Below, in pieces: positions 1 to 9,200 of a stretch of DNA of 64,000 nt. Every line of letters starts with the position of its first letter. The stretch's first letter is position 1. The notes below the pieces were generated by a model. It ran no database searches. It worked only from the letters and a program-made list of their open reading frames with translations, and had not been told where the DNA came from. A program made the position numbers and the translations under genes. This DNA is from Macrocystis pyrifera (taxonomy: Eukaryota > Sar > Phaeophyceae > Laminariales > Laminariaceae), in assembly GCA_031763025.1 (NCBI GenBank), contig JASSKH010000006.1, positions 248,001 to 312,000 on the forward strand, read 5' to 3'.

Positions 1-156
1 AGAGATGCTGAGGTCGGAAAGATTCTTCACGAGAGGGAAGTAGACGAAAATTTCTGCCTTAAGCTCGAGCAGAAGCTCGGGGGTCACGAATTTGAAGCCA
101 AGCAACCCCTTCAACTCCACTGCGTGCGCATCGGCGTAAAGCGAGATGGTGCGATA
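1..156 (-). CDS. Exon-like open frame, unknown gene, runs off the left edge
   Basis: On the minus strand this stretch is open for 52 codons, from just after a stop at 157-159 to the window edge. The translation is mixed hydrophobic and charged and looks protein-like, for example VELKGLLGFKFVTPELLL. No start codon is visible, so it would be an internal exon or part of a decayed gene. It lies just downstream of the open stretch at 173-373 but in another frame, so the two need either an intron or a frameshift to belong together. I do not recognise the family. Confidence 0.25.
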
Positions 157-172
157 TTACATGCGCAGCCTT

Positions 173-373
173 TTACATCAGAAGTAGCTTCCTGAACTTG
201 GCCTTATCGTCCTCACCGAAGCGCTCGTACGTGTACTCGCGGAAGTCACCCATGGGCGTCAAGACCAGGGCTCGCACCTCCTCCGTCTTGAGATCATACG
301 CGACGCCCGTTAGGCCTTTTTGCCGCGTCTCGGATGGCGGCGTGCGTGTTGCAGCAATGGGTTGGTGTTCTGG
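173..373 (-). CDS. Exon-like open frame ending in a stop, unknown gene
   Basis: Minus-strand frame open for 66 codons, from a stop at 374-376 to the stop at 173-175. The C-terminal part reads like a real protein, with GVAYDLKTEEVRALVLTPMG and then a stretch rich in Glu, Asp, Arg and Lys ending KAKFRKLLLM. A GT that could be a splice donor sits at the stop codon, so the stop may be intronic. It could be the 3' part of the same decayed gene as the zinc-finger-like fragment at 486-663. Function unknown. Confidence 0.3.
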   Translation of the reverse strand, partial: PEHQPIAATRTPPSETRQKGLTGVAYDLKTEEVRALVLTPMGDFREYTYERFGEDDKAKFRKLLLM

Positions 374-485
374 TCACCGACGTTCTCTGTAACTGAGTGC
401 CCTTTGACGTGGACCTCTCGTGCTTATCCTTCCCCCAGACCTCTTCGCGAATCAGCCGTCTGGGAGTCTCGCCATTCTTCTTGCT

Positions 486-663
486 TCAGGCGGCGAGGTT
501 GATCTCATGGTGGTTCGTCGTTCCGGGTTTACGACTCTTGGCCATCCCACAGTGCGAGATCACACGCCCTCCTTGTCCGTGCTGATCTTCTTCGCGCATG
601 GCTGACAGTACAGTTTCCCGAACGACACGGAAAAAAACCCTGGCCCGGAAACTGAAGTACACG
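486..663 (-). pseudogene. Zinc-finger-like fragment resembling a BED finger
   Basis: Translation of the minus strand gives FGKLYCQPCAKKISTDKEGV followed by a TGA at 560-562. In a second frame it continues ISHCGMAKSRKPG and NHHEINLAA. The order Cys-x2-Cys, about 20 residues, then His residues resembles the BED-type finger found at the start of many hAT-like transposases. The two halves are in different frames with a stop between, so the copy is broken. Assignment rests only on the Cys/His spacing. Another zinc-binding domain is possible. Confidence 0.3.
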
Positions 664-1700
664 AGTCTTCGCCGAGATGCGCTTCGCCTTGTTGTTGCCA
701 TGGTTTCTGGTAGCTCGCAGTTTGTGTTTGTGTCCAGCAAAAGCTGCAGAGCCGGCATCGACGACCGTTCGCACTTTGCGCATCCTGTCCTGACCACTGG
801 GTTTGGGGCTGTTCATCTCAACAAGCGCGTTTAGGGCGTACTCCCTTTTGCCACCGTCCAGCCTGTGAGGGTGCTCTGTCCAGGTGAAATGTCAGGGGTT
901 TTGCTCGGCGGAGTCTCCTGCCCAGGTGCTGCGTCTCCTGCCCACGTGCTGGAGGTGCTGCAGGTCCTACAGGTACCCCTGTTGCGGAATAACCGCTGCC
1001 ACCGGGTGTATCTTGCGTCGAAATGCAGGTTGCTGGTGTGTGCGTACTTCCTCCGCTGCCGGGCATGGTGCCAGCTATCGTGGTATCTCCTACGGCAACC
1101 TGATCTGGCTGCTAGCCGAGCTGTGGCGTTGCGGGGTGCGTTGGCTGTGGGCTGTGCGATGTGGATCAGTTCTGTGTTGTCGTCTGGGGACTGGGGCCTG
1201 TAAAAATAACCCCCGTTCCCCCAATTTTGGGAGTTCCCACCTATCGGGGTTATTTTTGAGTGCCTTTTCCGTAGTTTTGACATTCCTCGCTTTGCCTCGC
1301 AGAAGATAGGCACGAAAAGGGTGTTCAGGCACGCTGTTTCAGAAAAGGTCATCAGGCATTATTTCAGGCATGCCTCAAAGGCCAGGGCCTACTGGAGTTG
1401 CTCGTATACCGTTCAATCCGATACAGAAATACGCCAGCTGCTAAAACAATCCTCTGCTGCTGGTTCCTGCCTGTACTTACTACTTCTCTTCCTCGTTCAC
1501 CATCCGCTCCACTGTTTCCTATCGTAGCCTTACTCGTCACTTTACTTTAGCTGGCTGCTGTCAAATGACAAAACCGCGGATTTTTCGCTCGACAGAATCG
1601 CAATCAAGAATGTTGCGCTTGATGGTGAGGCGTTGCTCTCCTGGGCTGATGCTCCTCTCCCATCTGCTCCAACTTATACTTGTTGTGCGTAACTAACGTC
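664..1700. other. No assignable gene
   Basis: Several overlapping frames are open here on both strands, including a 173-codon minus-strand frame with an ATG at 1350-1352. None has a recognisable domain and their composition is typical of chance frames in GC-rich DNA. The minus-strand frames may be the upstream part of the decayed gene at 1-663. A short perfect hairpin at 1202-1256 is listed separately. Confidence 0.4.
1202..1256. repeat. 12-bp perfect inverted repeat (hairpin)
   Basis: AAAAATAACCCC at 1202-1213 is the exact reverse complement of GGGGTTATTTTT at 1245-1256, with a 31-bp spacer. It could be a very small palindromic element or a hairpin in a transcript. No clear target duplication was found. 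Confidence 0.6.
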
Positions 1701-1714
1701 GGCCGTGTCTCGCT

Positions 1715-1940
1715 GGATAACATGTTGCTGCTGCTGCTGGTGATAAAATCCTAATGTAAGTAACACACTGATGTTGCTGGTGGTATTGTTGGTGTAGATC
1801 CGGGTGTACTTGATGCTGTTGTTGTCCTTGGGAATTACAAAAGTGCTGCTGCTGCCGCTGCTGCTGCTGGCGATGCAGGTGGTAACGTTGCCCCTGCTTG
1901 CTGGTACTGCTGCTGCTGTTGCTGTTGCTGCTGGTTGTCG
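1715..1940. repeat. Interrupted CTG (CAG) trinucleotide microsatellite
   Basis: Three clusters of CTG units, near 1721-1740, 1851-1872 and 1905-1935, are separated by related CTG/GTTG-rich sequence. On the minus strand they read CAG. The surrounding reading frames are low-complexity and not convincing as proteins. Confidence 0.75.
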
Positions 1941-2199
1941 TGTTCCGTTATAGCCTTGGGATTCTGCCATCATTCTTCGGCAGTCCAAACCCTAATCCGA
2001 CGGCGGCCTTTTCCTCGTCGGCCAGCCGATCGCATCTATTGTCACCATATAATCCATTTTGCCCAATGAACTGTCACCGGGTTCCAGCAGCGGTCCATCC
2101 CTACGTTCACCCTCTCGCATGAGCCATCCTTACTTATAGGTCCCGGTAGCGTTAGGGGACAGTCAAGGATGGTCGGTTTTTTTGGGCAACCCAGCTATA

Positions 2200-2525
2200 C
2201 CGTTAGCGTGAGGGGATAACTTGTGCGCCGGGTGTTGCGCCGCTCGACCTCGCCATGAGGCGCGGGAGAAAAAAAGAAGAGATGGTGCTGTTATTGTTCT
2301 TAGTCGTCGATGAGTTGTGGTTGATTGAGTTGTAGCAGTTGAGTTGTGAAGTCAAGGTGGCTCTCATCCCTCTTCCCCGTGACCCTAAAAAACCATCCAA
2401 ATATAACCGACTGCATATGCCCCTTTTTGGGACAATTTGCAGCTACATAAATCACACCAATCAGCCAATCAGAATACACCAGACATTTGCGCGACTGTGA
2501 ACAACTGCTATGTTCTTGCAGATGT
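2200..2525. repeat. Dispersed repeat, copy A (pair with 39,610-39,945)
   Basis: This segment and 39,610-39,945 share a series of matching blocks in the same order: GTGCGCCGGGTG, CCTCTTCCCCGTGAC, ATCATCCAAATAT or a close variant, GACAAT-TGCAGCTACA, and CAATCAGCCAATC. Spacers between blocks differ in length. This is the pattern of two old copies of one interspersed repeat. No transposase or RT motif is visible and the family is unknown. Confidence 0.7.
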
Positions 2526-2571
2526 GGCAGACACTCGCAAAAAAAAAAGTGCTACTATTAGCGGCAAATGT

Positions 2572-2630
2572 CAAAATCAGGTACACCTGATCCGTCTGAG
2601 CCAAAATCAGGTACATTCTAAAACCAAGTG
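2572..2630. repeat. CAAAATCAGGTA motif pair
   Basis: Two copies of the motif CAAAATCAGGTACA occur about 30 bp apart. The same motif recurs in the block at 3,232-3,442. Confidence 0.55.
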
Positions 2631-3231
2631 AAAAACGCGCGCCACGAGCGGTGTGATGTCCATGAAAATCCGGTAAAAAAAAGAACGCGCCTAAAATTAA
2701 GCGTGCCACATGGCCTCCAAAATCTGAATTGATTTATTTTCTTCAGGGTGTAGGCAACACGGGCTCCACTTGGACCTGCAGAGAGTCACCATTACTGTGG
2801 TTCGCTTGTTTCGCCACGGCGGGAGCGCCAAGAGTATTTACTCTGGCGTCCCCCCCCCGTTGACAGCTTTAAAGCTTCCAGTCCGTCCTCGCGGAACCGC
2901 CTGCTCGGCACGAAATTGTCTTGCCGTACCAAACCTGAGACCACCTCGACGCGGGGTGGTGCAGACGAAATGCCGCGTGGCCATGGTACTGCTGTAAACA
3001 TAGAAAACAACAGAGTACACACAACAACCAACTAAATGAGATCGCACACACACCCCAACGGAGAAAAAGTGACACCAGCGCACGCAGGTATGCATGTATA
3101 TACCTGGTACGTACTTTTACGGACGACGTACGAGTGCATACTGTAGTCTATACGTCAATACAGAAGAATTTCAACCGAGGGAGAGCAGACGCATACGGAG
3201 AGAAAAACACAGCAGTGTACGTATGGCCTTT

Positions 3232-3442
3232 CTGATTTGTTCAAATTTGGCCAAAATCAGTTGAAAGCTAGACAGAGTAGAATAAATCAGGTATACCTTG
3301 GTTTTTTCGAGCCAAAATCAGTCACGATGTCAGCCTGGCCAAAAACAGGGCTCCAGGGGTGTGCACACATGTTTTGATCTTGTTTTTGGCATGTATCTGA
3401 TTTTGGCCGAAAAGTGGCCAGGTATACCTGATTTTGGCTAAA
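3232..3442. repeat. Clustered CCAAAATCAGGTATACC motifs, partly palindromic
   Basis: The block contains repeated GGCCAAAATCAG, AATCAGGTATACCT and its reverse complement, centred on the perfect palindrome AGGTATACCT. At 3,418-3,440 the arrangement reads GGCCAGGTATACCTGATTTT. A related arrangement recurs near 46,330-46,560. It may be the remains of a short palindromic mobile element. Confidence 0.55.
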
Positions 3443-4498
3443 ACCCTATTATTAATAAGACCAGCCCATCATGGGAATATTTTGAAGGGGCTTTGTTTGC
3501 CGAAACTAGCGATTTACTCGACGGGACTACTGGCTGTGCGCCTGAGGTCCGTATCGACCAGGAAAAAGTGGCAGGTGAATTTCGATGATTTTTTTCTCAA
3601 ACGTAACAACCAACAGACTGCCCAAAAAAAAAAAGTTGCGAACTGTCATGGAGCTCCAAAAAAACTCGAATATAGTATATACCGGAAGGTCAGCCTTGCA
3701 TCACTTTTATCTCCTGATACGCCACGAATTGGCTGTCCATGGTATGCCCAGACGTATAAACGCGTATGTTCTAAAAAAAGAAAAACTGTTAATAGACGAC
3801 TCCCTGGCGTCCCTTGCCCGGTTCTATTCAGCTCGTGCAGGGCCTTGCCCGTCAGCTATCTATCCTGGATACTCGCTGCACCGACGACCCCGCTCCACAC
3901 CGTTCTACCGCTGCTTGCTCGTATCTGAATTGCGTTGGTCTTTCTTCATCAAACATCCGGAACTTCTATTATTTTCATTATTACCCCCGTACTAAACATC
4001 CCTTGTTATTATATGGGAAACCCTCCGGAACCGTCTCATTCCTTCACTGGTTTATCTTTTCTACCCGTTACCCTCCAAACACCAGGGTGCCCCTACGACA
4101 ACCTTCCTCTTTGGTTGTCCACTTCCACGAAAAAATGCTTGATATTAATTGAAGAAGCCGAAATGGTGGGGAGGGGGGGGCTGCCCTGGACCCTGGACCG
4201 TCCCCCCCCTGCATGCGTACGCCTTCCTTACCCCTACATAAAATAGCCGGAGGGAAGAAAAAAAAAAAAAAGGGGGGGGTCGCCTCGTCCCTTTTCGCTT
4301 GCTTACGACTCCCCTCTCCTCCACACAAACGAAACGCGGTCGACCTCCTTACCGATCGCGCTCCGCTAGTGGAACGCCTCCCCTCACGAGACCGCGGTTC
4401 CTTTCCCCCTTCGTCTGGATATGTGTAAGGACTGTTCGGGCACTTTGCAGCCTCCCAAGCGGTCCTTACTATACCGGGCGGAATAGCACCTATAGTAT
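3443..4498. other. No assignable gene; homopolymer tracts
   Basis: Plus-strand frames of 103-164 codons overlap here, but none has a recognisable domain. An A-tract of about 15 followed by a G-tract lies at 4258-4278. The 3' part, about 4,200-4,498, may be the trailing end of the minus-strand DIRS-like element that starts at 4,499, but I could not identify a terminus. Confidence 0.4.
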
Positions 4499-4840
4499 TT
4501 AACCCCATCTCGTCCCTTGTCTTGGCTGTCTCTCAAACCCCCCCCCCCCCCCCCCCCCATGCTCCAACACCTCTGATACCCATACCGGGTCTTCCATGTT
4601 AGCCCTAACGTACACCATAAACGAGTCCGACGACCATCTCCCTTCTTTCCTAATCACTGCCTCTGGCACTCTTCTCGCGGCCAGTCTGGTTGCCCCCCGT
4701 ATTCTCCCCGAATGCAACGCGAACTCTTCCGGAATCAGACTTGCCCCCGCTCCTATCCCCTCTTCCTTCCACCTCCTCCCTACACTGGCGAGACCCTTCC
4801 TCCAGTACTGGGTTGCCTTCCCCCTGGCCCGACCCTCCAA
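4499..4840 (-). pseudogene. Tyrosine recombinase C-terminal catalytic half (DIRS-like copy 1)
   Basis: The frame carries ALHSGRIRGATRLAARRVPE, then IRKEGRWSSDSF and MVYVR. This matches the catalytic box of DIRS-type tyrosine recombinases: His-x-x-Arg, a conserved GRW, and the nucleophilic Tyr, whose codon lies at 4610-4612. The protein would insert the circular cDNA of the element. After the Tyr a run of glycines is encoded by a 21-base homopolymer. The N-terminal half lies at 5,027-5,398 in a separate frame, so this copy is not expected to make a full enzyme. Confidence 0.8.
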
Positions 4841-5026
4841 CCGTTCATTCCTCGATATGATATCAAAGGGGCTTCCCTTGTCAACTCCCCGTCATTGTAT
4901 ATTTCGAAAGCTCCACAAATAGCCCCACTGCCCCTCCTTCCTCTCCTCCACCCCGGCCTGATCTTGTCCTGACTAGTACCGCTCCTTTTCTTCCTTGGTC
5001 TCCCTTCGATCCCCTGAACCTCACCT

Positions 5027-5398
5027 CTACCTTATTTGCTTCCGAATGCTACCCTCCGCCAATTGATCGTTATCTCTGAAAAACGCGACATCCCCTCTCC
5101 TTATGCAGTATACCTTGTGATACACCCCTCTCTCCTTGGCAAACAATTTTGACGCTCGCAACATAAAAAAATAGGACAGTGTCAGACCTATCCATAACAC
5201 CCCCCCCCCTTGCCCCCATGATGCAGTGCTTCCTTGCATCCCCTTCAGCATCCCCCAAGTCAATGGTCTTCTTACCCTCTGCTGACTACCCGTCTCTACG
5301 TGTGCCCTCTTGATACCTTGCCTCACCGATCTGATCAATGGGTTACTCATGGGTGACGAAAGCCCCACGAACTGCTCATGGTAGAAATTAATCGCCAC
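5027..5398 (-). pseudogene. Tyrosine recombinase N-terminal half (DIRS-like copy 1)
   Basis: The translation includes AINFYHEQFVGLSSP, a GIKRAHVETG segment, RRPLTWGML, LSYFFMLRASKLFA and IRRGDVAFFRDN. Segments of this kind form the core-binding region and the start of the catalytic domain in recombinases of DIRS elements, with the first catalytic Arg expected in LRASKL. Copy 2 has a matching GIKRAHVEAG and LKRGDTAFLE near 22,680-22,910. A gap and frame change separate it from the C-terminal half. Confidence 0.75.
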
Positions 5399-5738
5399 TA
5401 ACTTGCCTACTACCGTCGACTCCTTGTTCCCTTTTTTCTGCGCAGCAGTACCCCATGAACTCGACCAACTCCCCCACTAACTCCATCTCCCCCATGTCTT
5501 TCTGCAGCCAACACCCCTTGCCGACCAACAATCTCCAGCTCACCCACATCCTCCATTTCGCCTCGTAAGTGTTTCGAGACGAAGCTGCAACTCTTTCAAA
5601 TGCGTACTCTCTCGCCATATCTCCGAACGAACTAGCTGCTCCCCGATCCCAGTTCCTGCACCTGCCAAGCGATTTCCGGACATTCTGCGTTCTGTTTCTC
5701 GGGAACCTGTTCCTCTCGCCACCTAGTCAGACCATCTG
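5399..5738 (-). pseudogene. RNase H to recombinase linker (DIRS-like copy 1)
   Basis: Minus-strand frames contain a basic, helical-looking segment with RLETLTRRNGGCG, YEAKWRMWVSWRLLVGK and EFMGYCCAEKREQGV. Position and composition correspond to the region between RNase H and the recombinase core in this family, probably the N-terminal SAM-like DNA-binding part of the recombinase. The copy is frameshifted. Confidence 0.5.
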
Positions 5739-6214
5739 CTAACCTGTTATCGACCCCCCGTACGTGCCTTGCCTGAAACACCACCTTCCCCTTGCTTCCA
5801 ACGCCCCCGTCATTCTCATCAATGCCCCTACCCTCGCTTGTTTCTTACCCCCCCCACGACACCTCTTTACCCAGGTTACAGCTGCTTCGTTATCTGCCCT
5901 CATCAAAACTGCCTCCCCCTTCCTACCCGGTCTCTCCCCCCTCATGTCTACCATTACGAACGCCGTCACCCCCATGGCCATGACCTCCAACAGGTTAATG
6001 GAAATTAAATCAACTACCGCCTGCCCCCCCTTTATCGTACGTTTCTGCACCTCTTTTGGCAGGGCGAATCTCCAGTACACCCCCGTTTCCATGCACAACC
6101 CCCTATCGCTGTCAATGAAGCGTCCGAAAACCAGGTTCTACTCGGCCGCTGCTTCACGAAGCTGAAAGACGGTGCTGTTATGCTCTCTCCGCCGTACCCT
6201 CCCCCTGTCTCCAA
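5739..6214 (-). pseudogene. RNase H domain (DIRS-like copy 1)
   Basis: Two overlapping minus-strand frames give FVKQRPSRTWFSDASLTAIG, then VYWRFALPKEVQK, ISINLLEVMAMGVTAFV and VLMRADNEAAVTWVKR. The acidic residues expected in the active site, Asp in FSDAS, Glu in NLLEV and Asp in RADNEA, are all present. A frameshift after AIGGCAW splits the domain. RNase H would remove RNA from the RNA:DNA hybrid during reverse transcription. Confidence 0.75.
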
Positions 6215-6296
6215 AAATCATCTCCACCCTCCCACGTGTGCCATGAACTCCCGCGACAACCGTAGAACTCGTCTCGCTTCCTTCTGCTTTCTGAAC

Positions 6297-6931
6297 CTAT
6301 CCCACGCCCCCCCCCCCCCCCCCCCCCCCGGCCCGCTCCACCCCATCAAGATGCAGATTAGATAACTGCAGAAGCCGACGGACGAAGTACCGTCCGGGCC
6401 GGATTACAAAGGATGCGTGGTGCAACTTCCCTGCTAACACTAGCACCTCCCTCACCGTTACCGTCTGCCGCCCTGCTGGCCAATCTGCCAATCGCGCGCG
6501 TAATTCGTCCACTGTCGTTTCGGGAGGGCAATAGTCATGCTCTCTGTGTCAACATCGTACCCCAACACCTCTTGTTGCGTTGCCCGCCTGTCACCTTTTT
6601 TTTTTTTCGAAAGTAACGGCTCCTCCCCTTCTGACCTCTCGCCCATAGCCTGCTCGTGGATTCCCGCTAGCGATCGAGACAAGTCCAAACACCGCGCCCC
6701 TTCCGGATTCCACTGAACTTCTGCTGGGATGGCATCATCCATAAAAAAATAAAAAATAAAAGCACAAAGGGTGGGTCCTCCTGCCCTCCCCCGTTCGCTG
6801 GCCGCACTACGCACTCTGCCGGCCACTGGGCTACTGGACGCCCCGTTGCCTGCGCAACCGTCACGTGCTCTACCGCGCGGTTCCCGCCGTCGAGAACGAA
6901 GCGGATGCTCTCGTGGTGTTGCGTTGCGCAT
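6297..6931 (-). pseudogene. Reverse transcriptase palm and thumb (DIRS-like copy 1)
   Basis: One frame contains FYFFMDDAIPAEVQW, which carries the two catalytic Asp residues of the YxDD box (codons at 6734-6739). It continues to LGYDVDTESMTIALPK. The next frame gives VREVLVLAGKLHHASFVIRP and FVRRLLQLSNLHLDG, a segment typical of the RT thumb region in DIRS-like elements. The catalytic pair is intact here, unlike in copy 2. A 23-base homopolymer at 6307-6329 follows the last block. Confidence 0.75.
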
Positions 6932-6969
6932 GCTGCATCGCAGCTGATATCACGCCCCACCACCCCGGA

Positions 6970-7170
6970 TTACCCCTCCACCCAAACTACAAGCGCAAAT
7001 CGACGTAAGGTACTCCCCCCAATACGTACCCGGGACACCCGCAGTCCCGGAACCTTCTCTGCTTGCTTCTTTGGGAAAAAAATCGCCCTGCCCCCCGCCA
7101 CGTCCGCAACCGCTTTTTCCCACACCGCGTCGCTAAATTTCTGCGCGCTGAATGGTTTCCGTGTGCAAGT
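6970..7170 (-). pseudogene. Reverse transcriptase N-terminal fingers (DIRS-like copy 1)
   Basis: The minus strand encodes DAVWEKAVADVAGGRAIFFP and KKQAEKVPGLRVSRVRIGG. This aligns with HAKKVRERAVGDVQLKRAIV and ALRLNPV in copy 2 at 20,580-20,690, directly upstream of the RT core. Upstream of about 7,170 the similarity fades, and the sequence is cut by the telomere-type array at 7401. Confidence 0.65.
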
Positions 7171-7400
7171 TCCTGTGTAAGGTCCCCCCCTAGCCCAACG
7201 TCTACCGGTACCCCCACGCGCGCTATGTGCCTCAACTTGTCGATTTCCGGGAATTGGTGCTTGTCCCCGAAGAACGCTTGTACGCGCTCTGCGTCCATGT
7301 GGGGTGCTGTCAACGATCCCCCCCAACCATTACACAACCCTCCCTAGCCCCTCTTCCCCCCCCCGGTTACCCGCGACAAAACTGCCCCAGCCGTCGTAGG

Positions 7401-7472
7401 TTAGGGTTAGGGTTAGGGTTAGGGTTAGGGTTAGGGTTAGGGTTAGGGTTAGGGTTAGGGTTAGGGTTAGGG
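7401..7472 (+). repeat. Interstitial telomere-type array, (TTAGGG)12, perfect
   Basis: Twelve uninterrupted TTAGGG units run on the plus strand. They abut a truncated DIRS-like element on the left and a short AT-rich hairpin and minisatellite on the right. The G-rich strand runs 5' to 3' to the right, as it would at the right-hand end of a chromosome. Confidence 0.97.
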
Positions 7473-7475
7473 CTC

Positions 7476-7541
7476 TAAGCCTATTTGCAAATAGAACTGA
7501 AGGTCGAATATTTAAGACTACGGTCTATTTAAATAGGCTTA
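7476..7541. repeat. Inverted repeat next to the telomere array
   Basis: TAAGCCTATTTGCAAATAG at 7476-7494 pairs with CTATTTAAATAGGCTTA at 7525-7541. A further partial copy, TTTAAATAGGTG, follows at about 7550. It could form a hairpin. Confidence 0.7.
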
Positions 7542-7589
7542 TGGGCACTTTAAATAGGTGTTCGCCCCAAAATATACGTTTTCGAGGGC

Positions 7590-9200
7590 ATTTCACACTA
7601 AAATCAAGTCATTTCAGAAATCAATACTAAAACAACGTACAAAATCGTTGACCATACTAAAATCAAGTCATTTGCGGCCCACAATACTAAAATCAAGTTA
7701 TTTCAACATGACCATACCAAAATCAAGTTATTTCAACATGACCATACTTAAATCAAGTCATTTTAAAATGACCATACTAAATCAAAACATTTCGGTACGA
7801 CCACGCGAAAACCGAGTCATTTCAAGGTGACCATACTAAAATCAAGTCATTTCAAGTTGACCATACTATAATCAAGTCATTTAAATATGACCATACTAAA
7901 ACCAAGTCATTTCGAGGTAACCATACTAAAAGCAAGTCATTTCAACATGACCATACTAAAATCAAGTCATTTCAACGTGACCATACTAGAATCAAGTCAT
8001 TTCGACATGACCATACTAAAGTCAAGTCATTTCAACATGACCATACTAAAATCAAATCATTTCAACATGACAATACTAAGATCAAGTAATTTCAACATGA
8101 CCATACTAAAATCAAGTCATATCAAAATGACCATACTAAAATCAAGTCATTTCAACATGACCATGCTAAAATCAAGTCATTTCGACATGACCATACTAAA
8201 ATCAAGTCATTTCAACATGACTTTACTAAAATCAAGTCGTTTCAAAATGACCATACCAAAATCACGTCATTTCAACAAGACCCTACTAAAATCAAGTCCT
8301 TTCGAAATGACCATACTTAAATCAAGTTATTTCGAAATGACGATGCTGAAATCAAGTTATTTCGAAGTGACCATACTAAAATCAAGTCATTTCGAGATGA
8401 CCATACTAAAATCAAGTTATTTCAAAATGACCATACTAAAATCAAGTCATTTCAAAATGACCATACTAAAATCAAGTCATTCCAAAATGAAACTACTAAA
8501 ATCAAGTCATTTCAAAATGACCATACTAAAATCAAGTTTTTTCAAAATGACCATTCTAAAATCAAGTCATTTCAAAATGACCATACTAAAATCAAGTCAT
8601 TTCAAGGTGACCATACTAAATCAAGTCATTTCAACATGACCAATCTAAAATCAAGTCATTTCAGAATGACCATACTAAAATCAAGTCATTTCAAAATGAC
8701 CATACTAAAATCAAGTCATTCCAAAATGAAACTACTAAAATCAAGTCATTTCAAAATGACCATACTAAAATCAAGTTTTTTCAAAATGACCATTCTAAAA
8801 TCAAGTCATTTCAAAATGACCATACTAAAATCAAGTCATTTCAAGGTGACCATACTAAATCAAGTCATTTCAACATGACCAATCTAAAATCAAGTCATTT
8901 CAGAATGACCATACTAAAATCAAGTCATTTCAAAATGACCATACTAAAATCAAGTCATTTCGAAATGACCATACTAAAATCAAGGTTTTTCAAAATGACT
9001 ACACTAAAATCAAGTGATTTCAAAATGACCATACTAAAATCAAGTCATTTCAAGATGATCACACTAAAATCAAGTCATTTCAACTTGATGCTAGAATCAA
9101 ATCATCTCGCTACCTCCATGCGAAAACCAAGTCATTTCATGGTGACCATACTGAAAGCAAGTCATTTCAATATGACCATACTAAAATCAAGTCATTTTTT
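7590..9200 (+). repeat. 30-bp minisatellite array, simple section
   Basis: The unit reads CCATACTAAAATCAAGTCAT followed by TTCAAAATGA, exactly 30 bp, and repeats about 50 times with point variants. Because 30 is divisible by three, two plus-strand frames without stops stay open. One reads as the decapeptide MTILKSSHFK over and over, including a 250-codon frame at 7,887-8,639. I see no start context, domain or splice signal that would mark a real protein, and a repeat of this length would give such frames by chance. Confidence 0.95.
8400..8878 (+). repeat. 239-bp tandem duplication inside the minisatellite
   Basis: The block ending with the 29-bp variant CCATACTAAATCAAGTCATT near 8,611 reappears near 8,850, offset 239 bp, with the same variants in the same order (CAATCTAAAATC, TCCAAAATGAAACTACT, AAGTTTTTTCAAAATGACC). 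The offset is eight units minus one base. It shows recent segmental duplication in the array. Confidence 0.9.

Larger units (their letters stand above)
4499..7397 (-). mobile_element. DIRS-like retrotransposon, copy 1, decayed and 5'-truncated
   Basis: Read on the minus strand the order is reverse transcriptase, RNase H, then tyrosine recombinase. That combination of an RT with a tyrosine recombinase defines DIRS/Ngaro-type elements, as opposed to LTR elements that use an integrase. The reading frame is broken by many frameshifts and stops. The upstream end coincides with the TTAGGG array that begins at 7401, so the element is truncated there. The RT block carrying the first catalytic Asp, present in copy 2 at 20,916, was not found. 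Two long G-tracts on the coding strand (C-tracts at 4538-4558 and 6307-6329) interrupt glycine-rich codons. Confidence 0.8.

Noticed and set aside
831..1352. 173-codon minus-strand frame with ATG
   Set aside because: No domain, composition of a chance frame, and other frames overlap equally.
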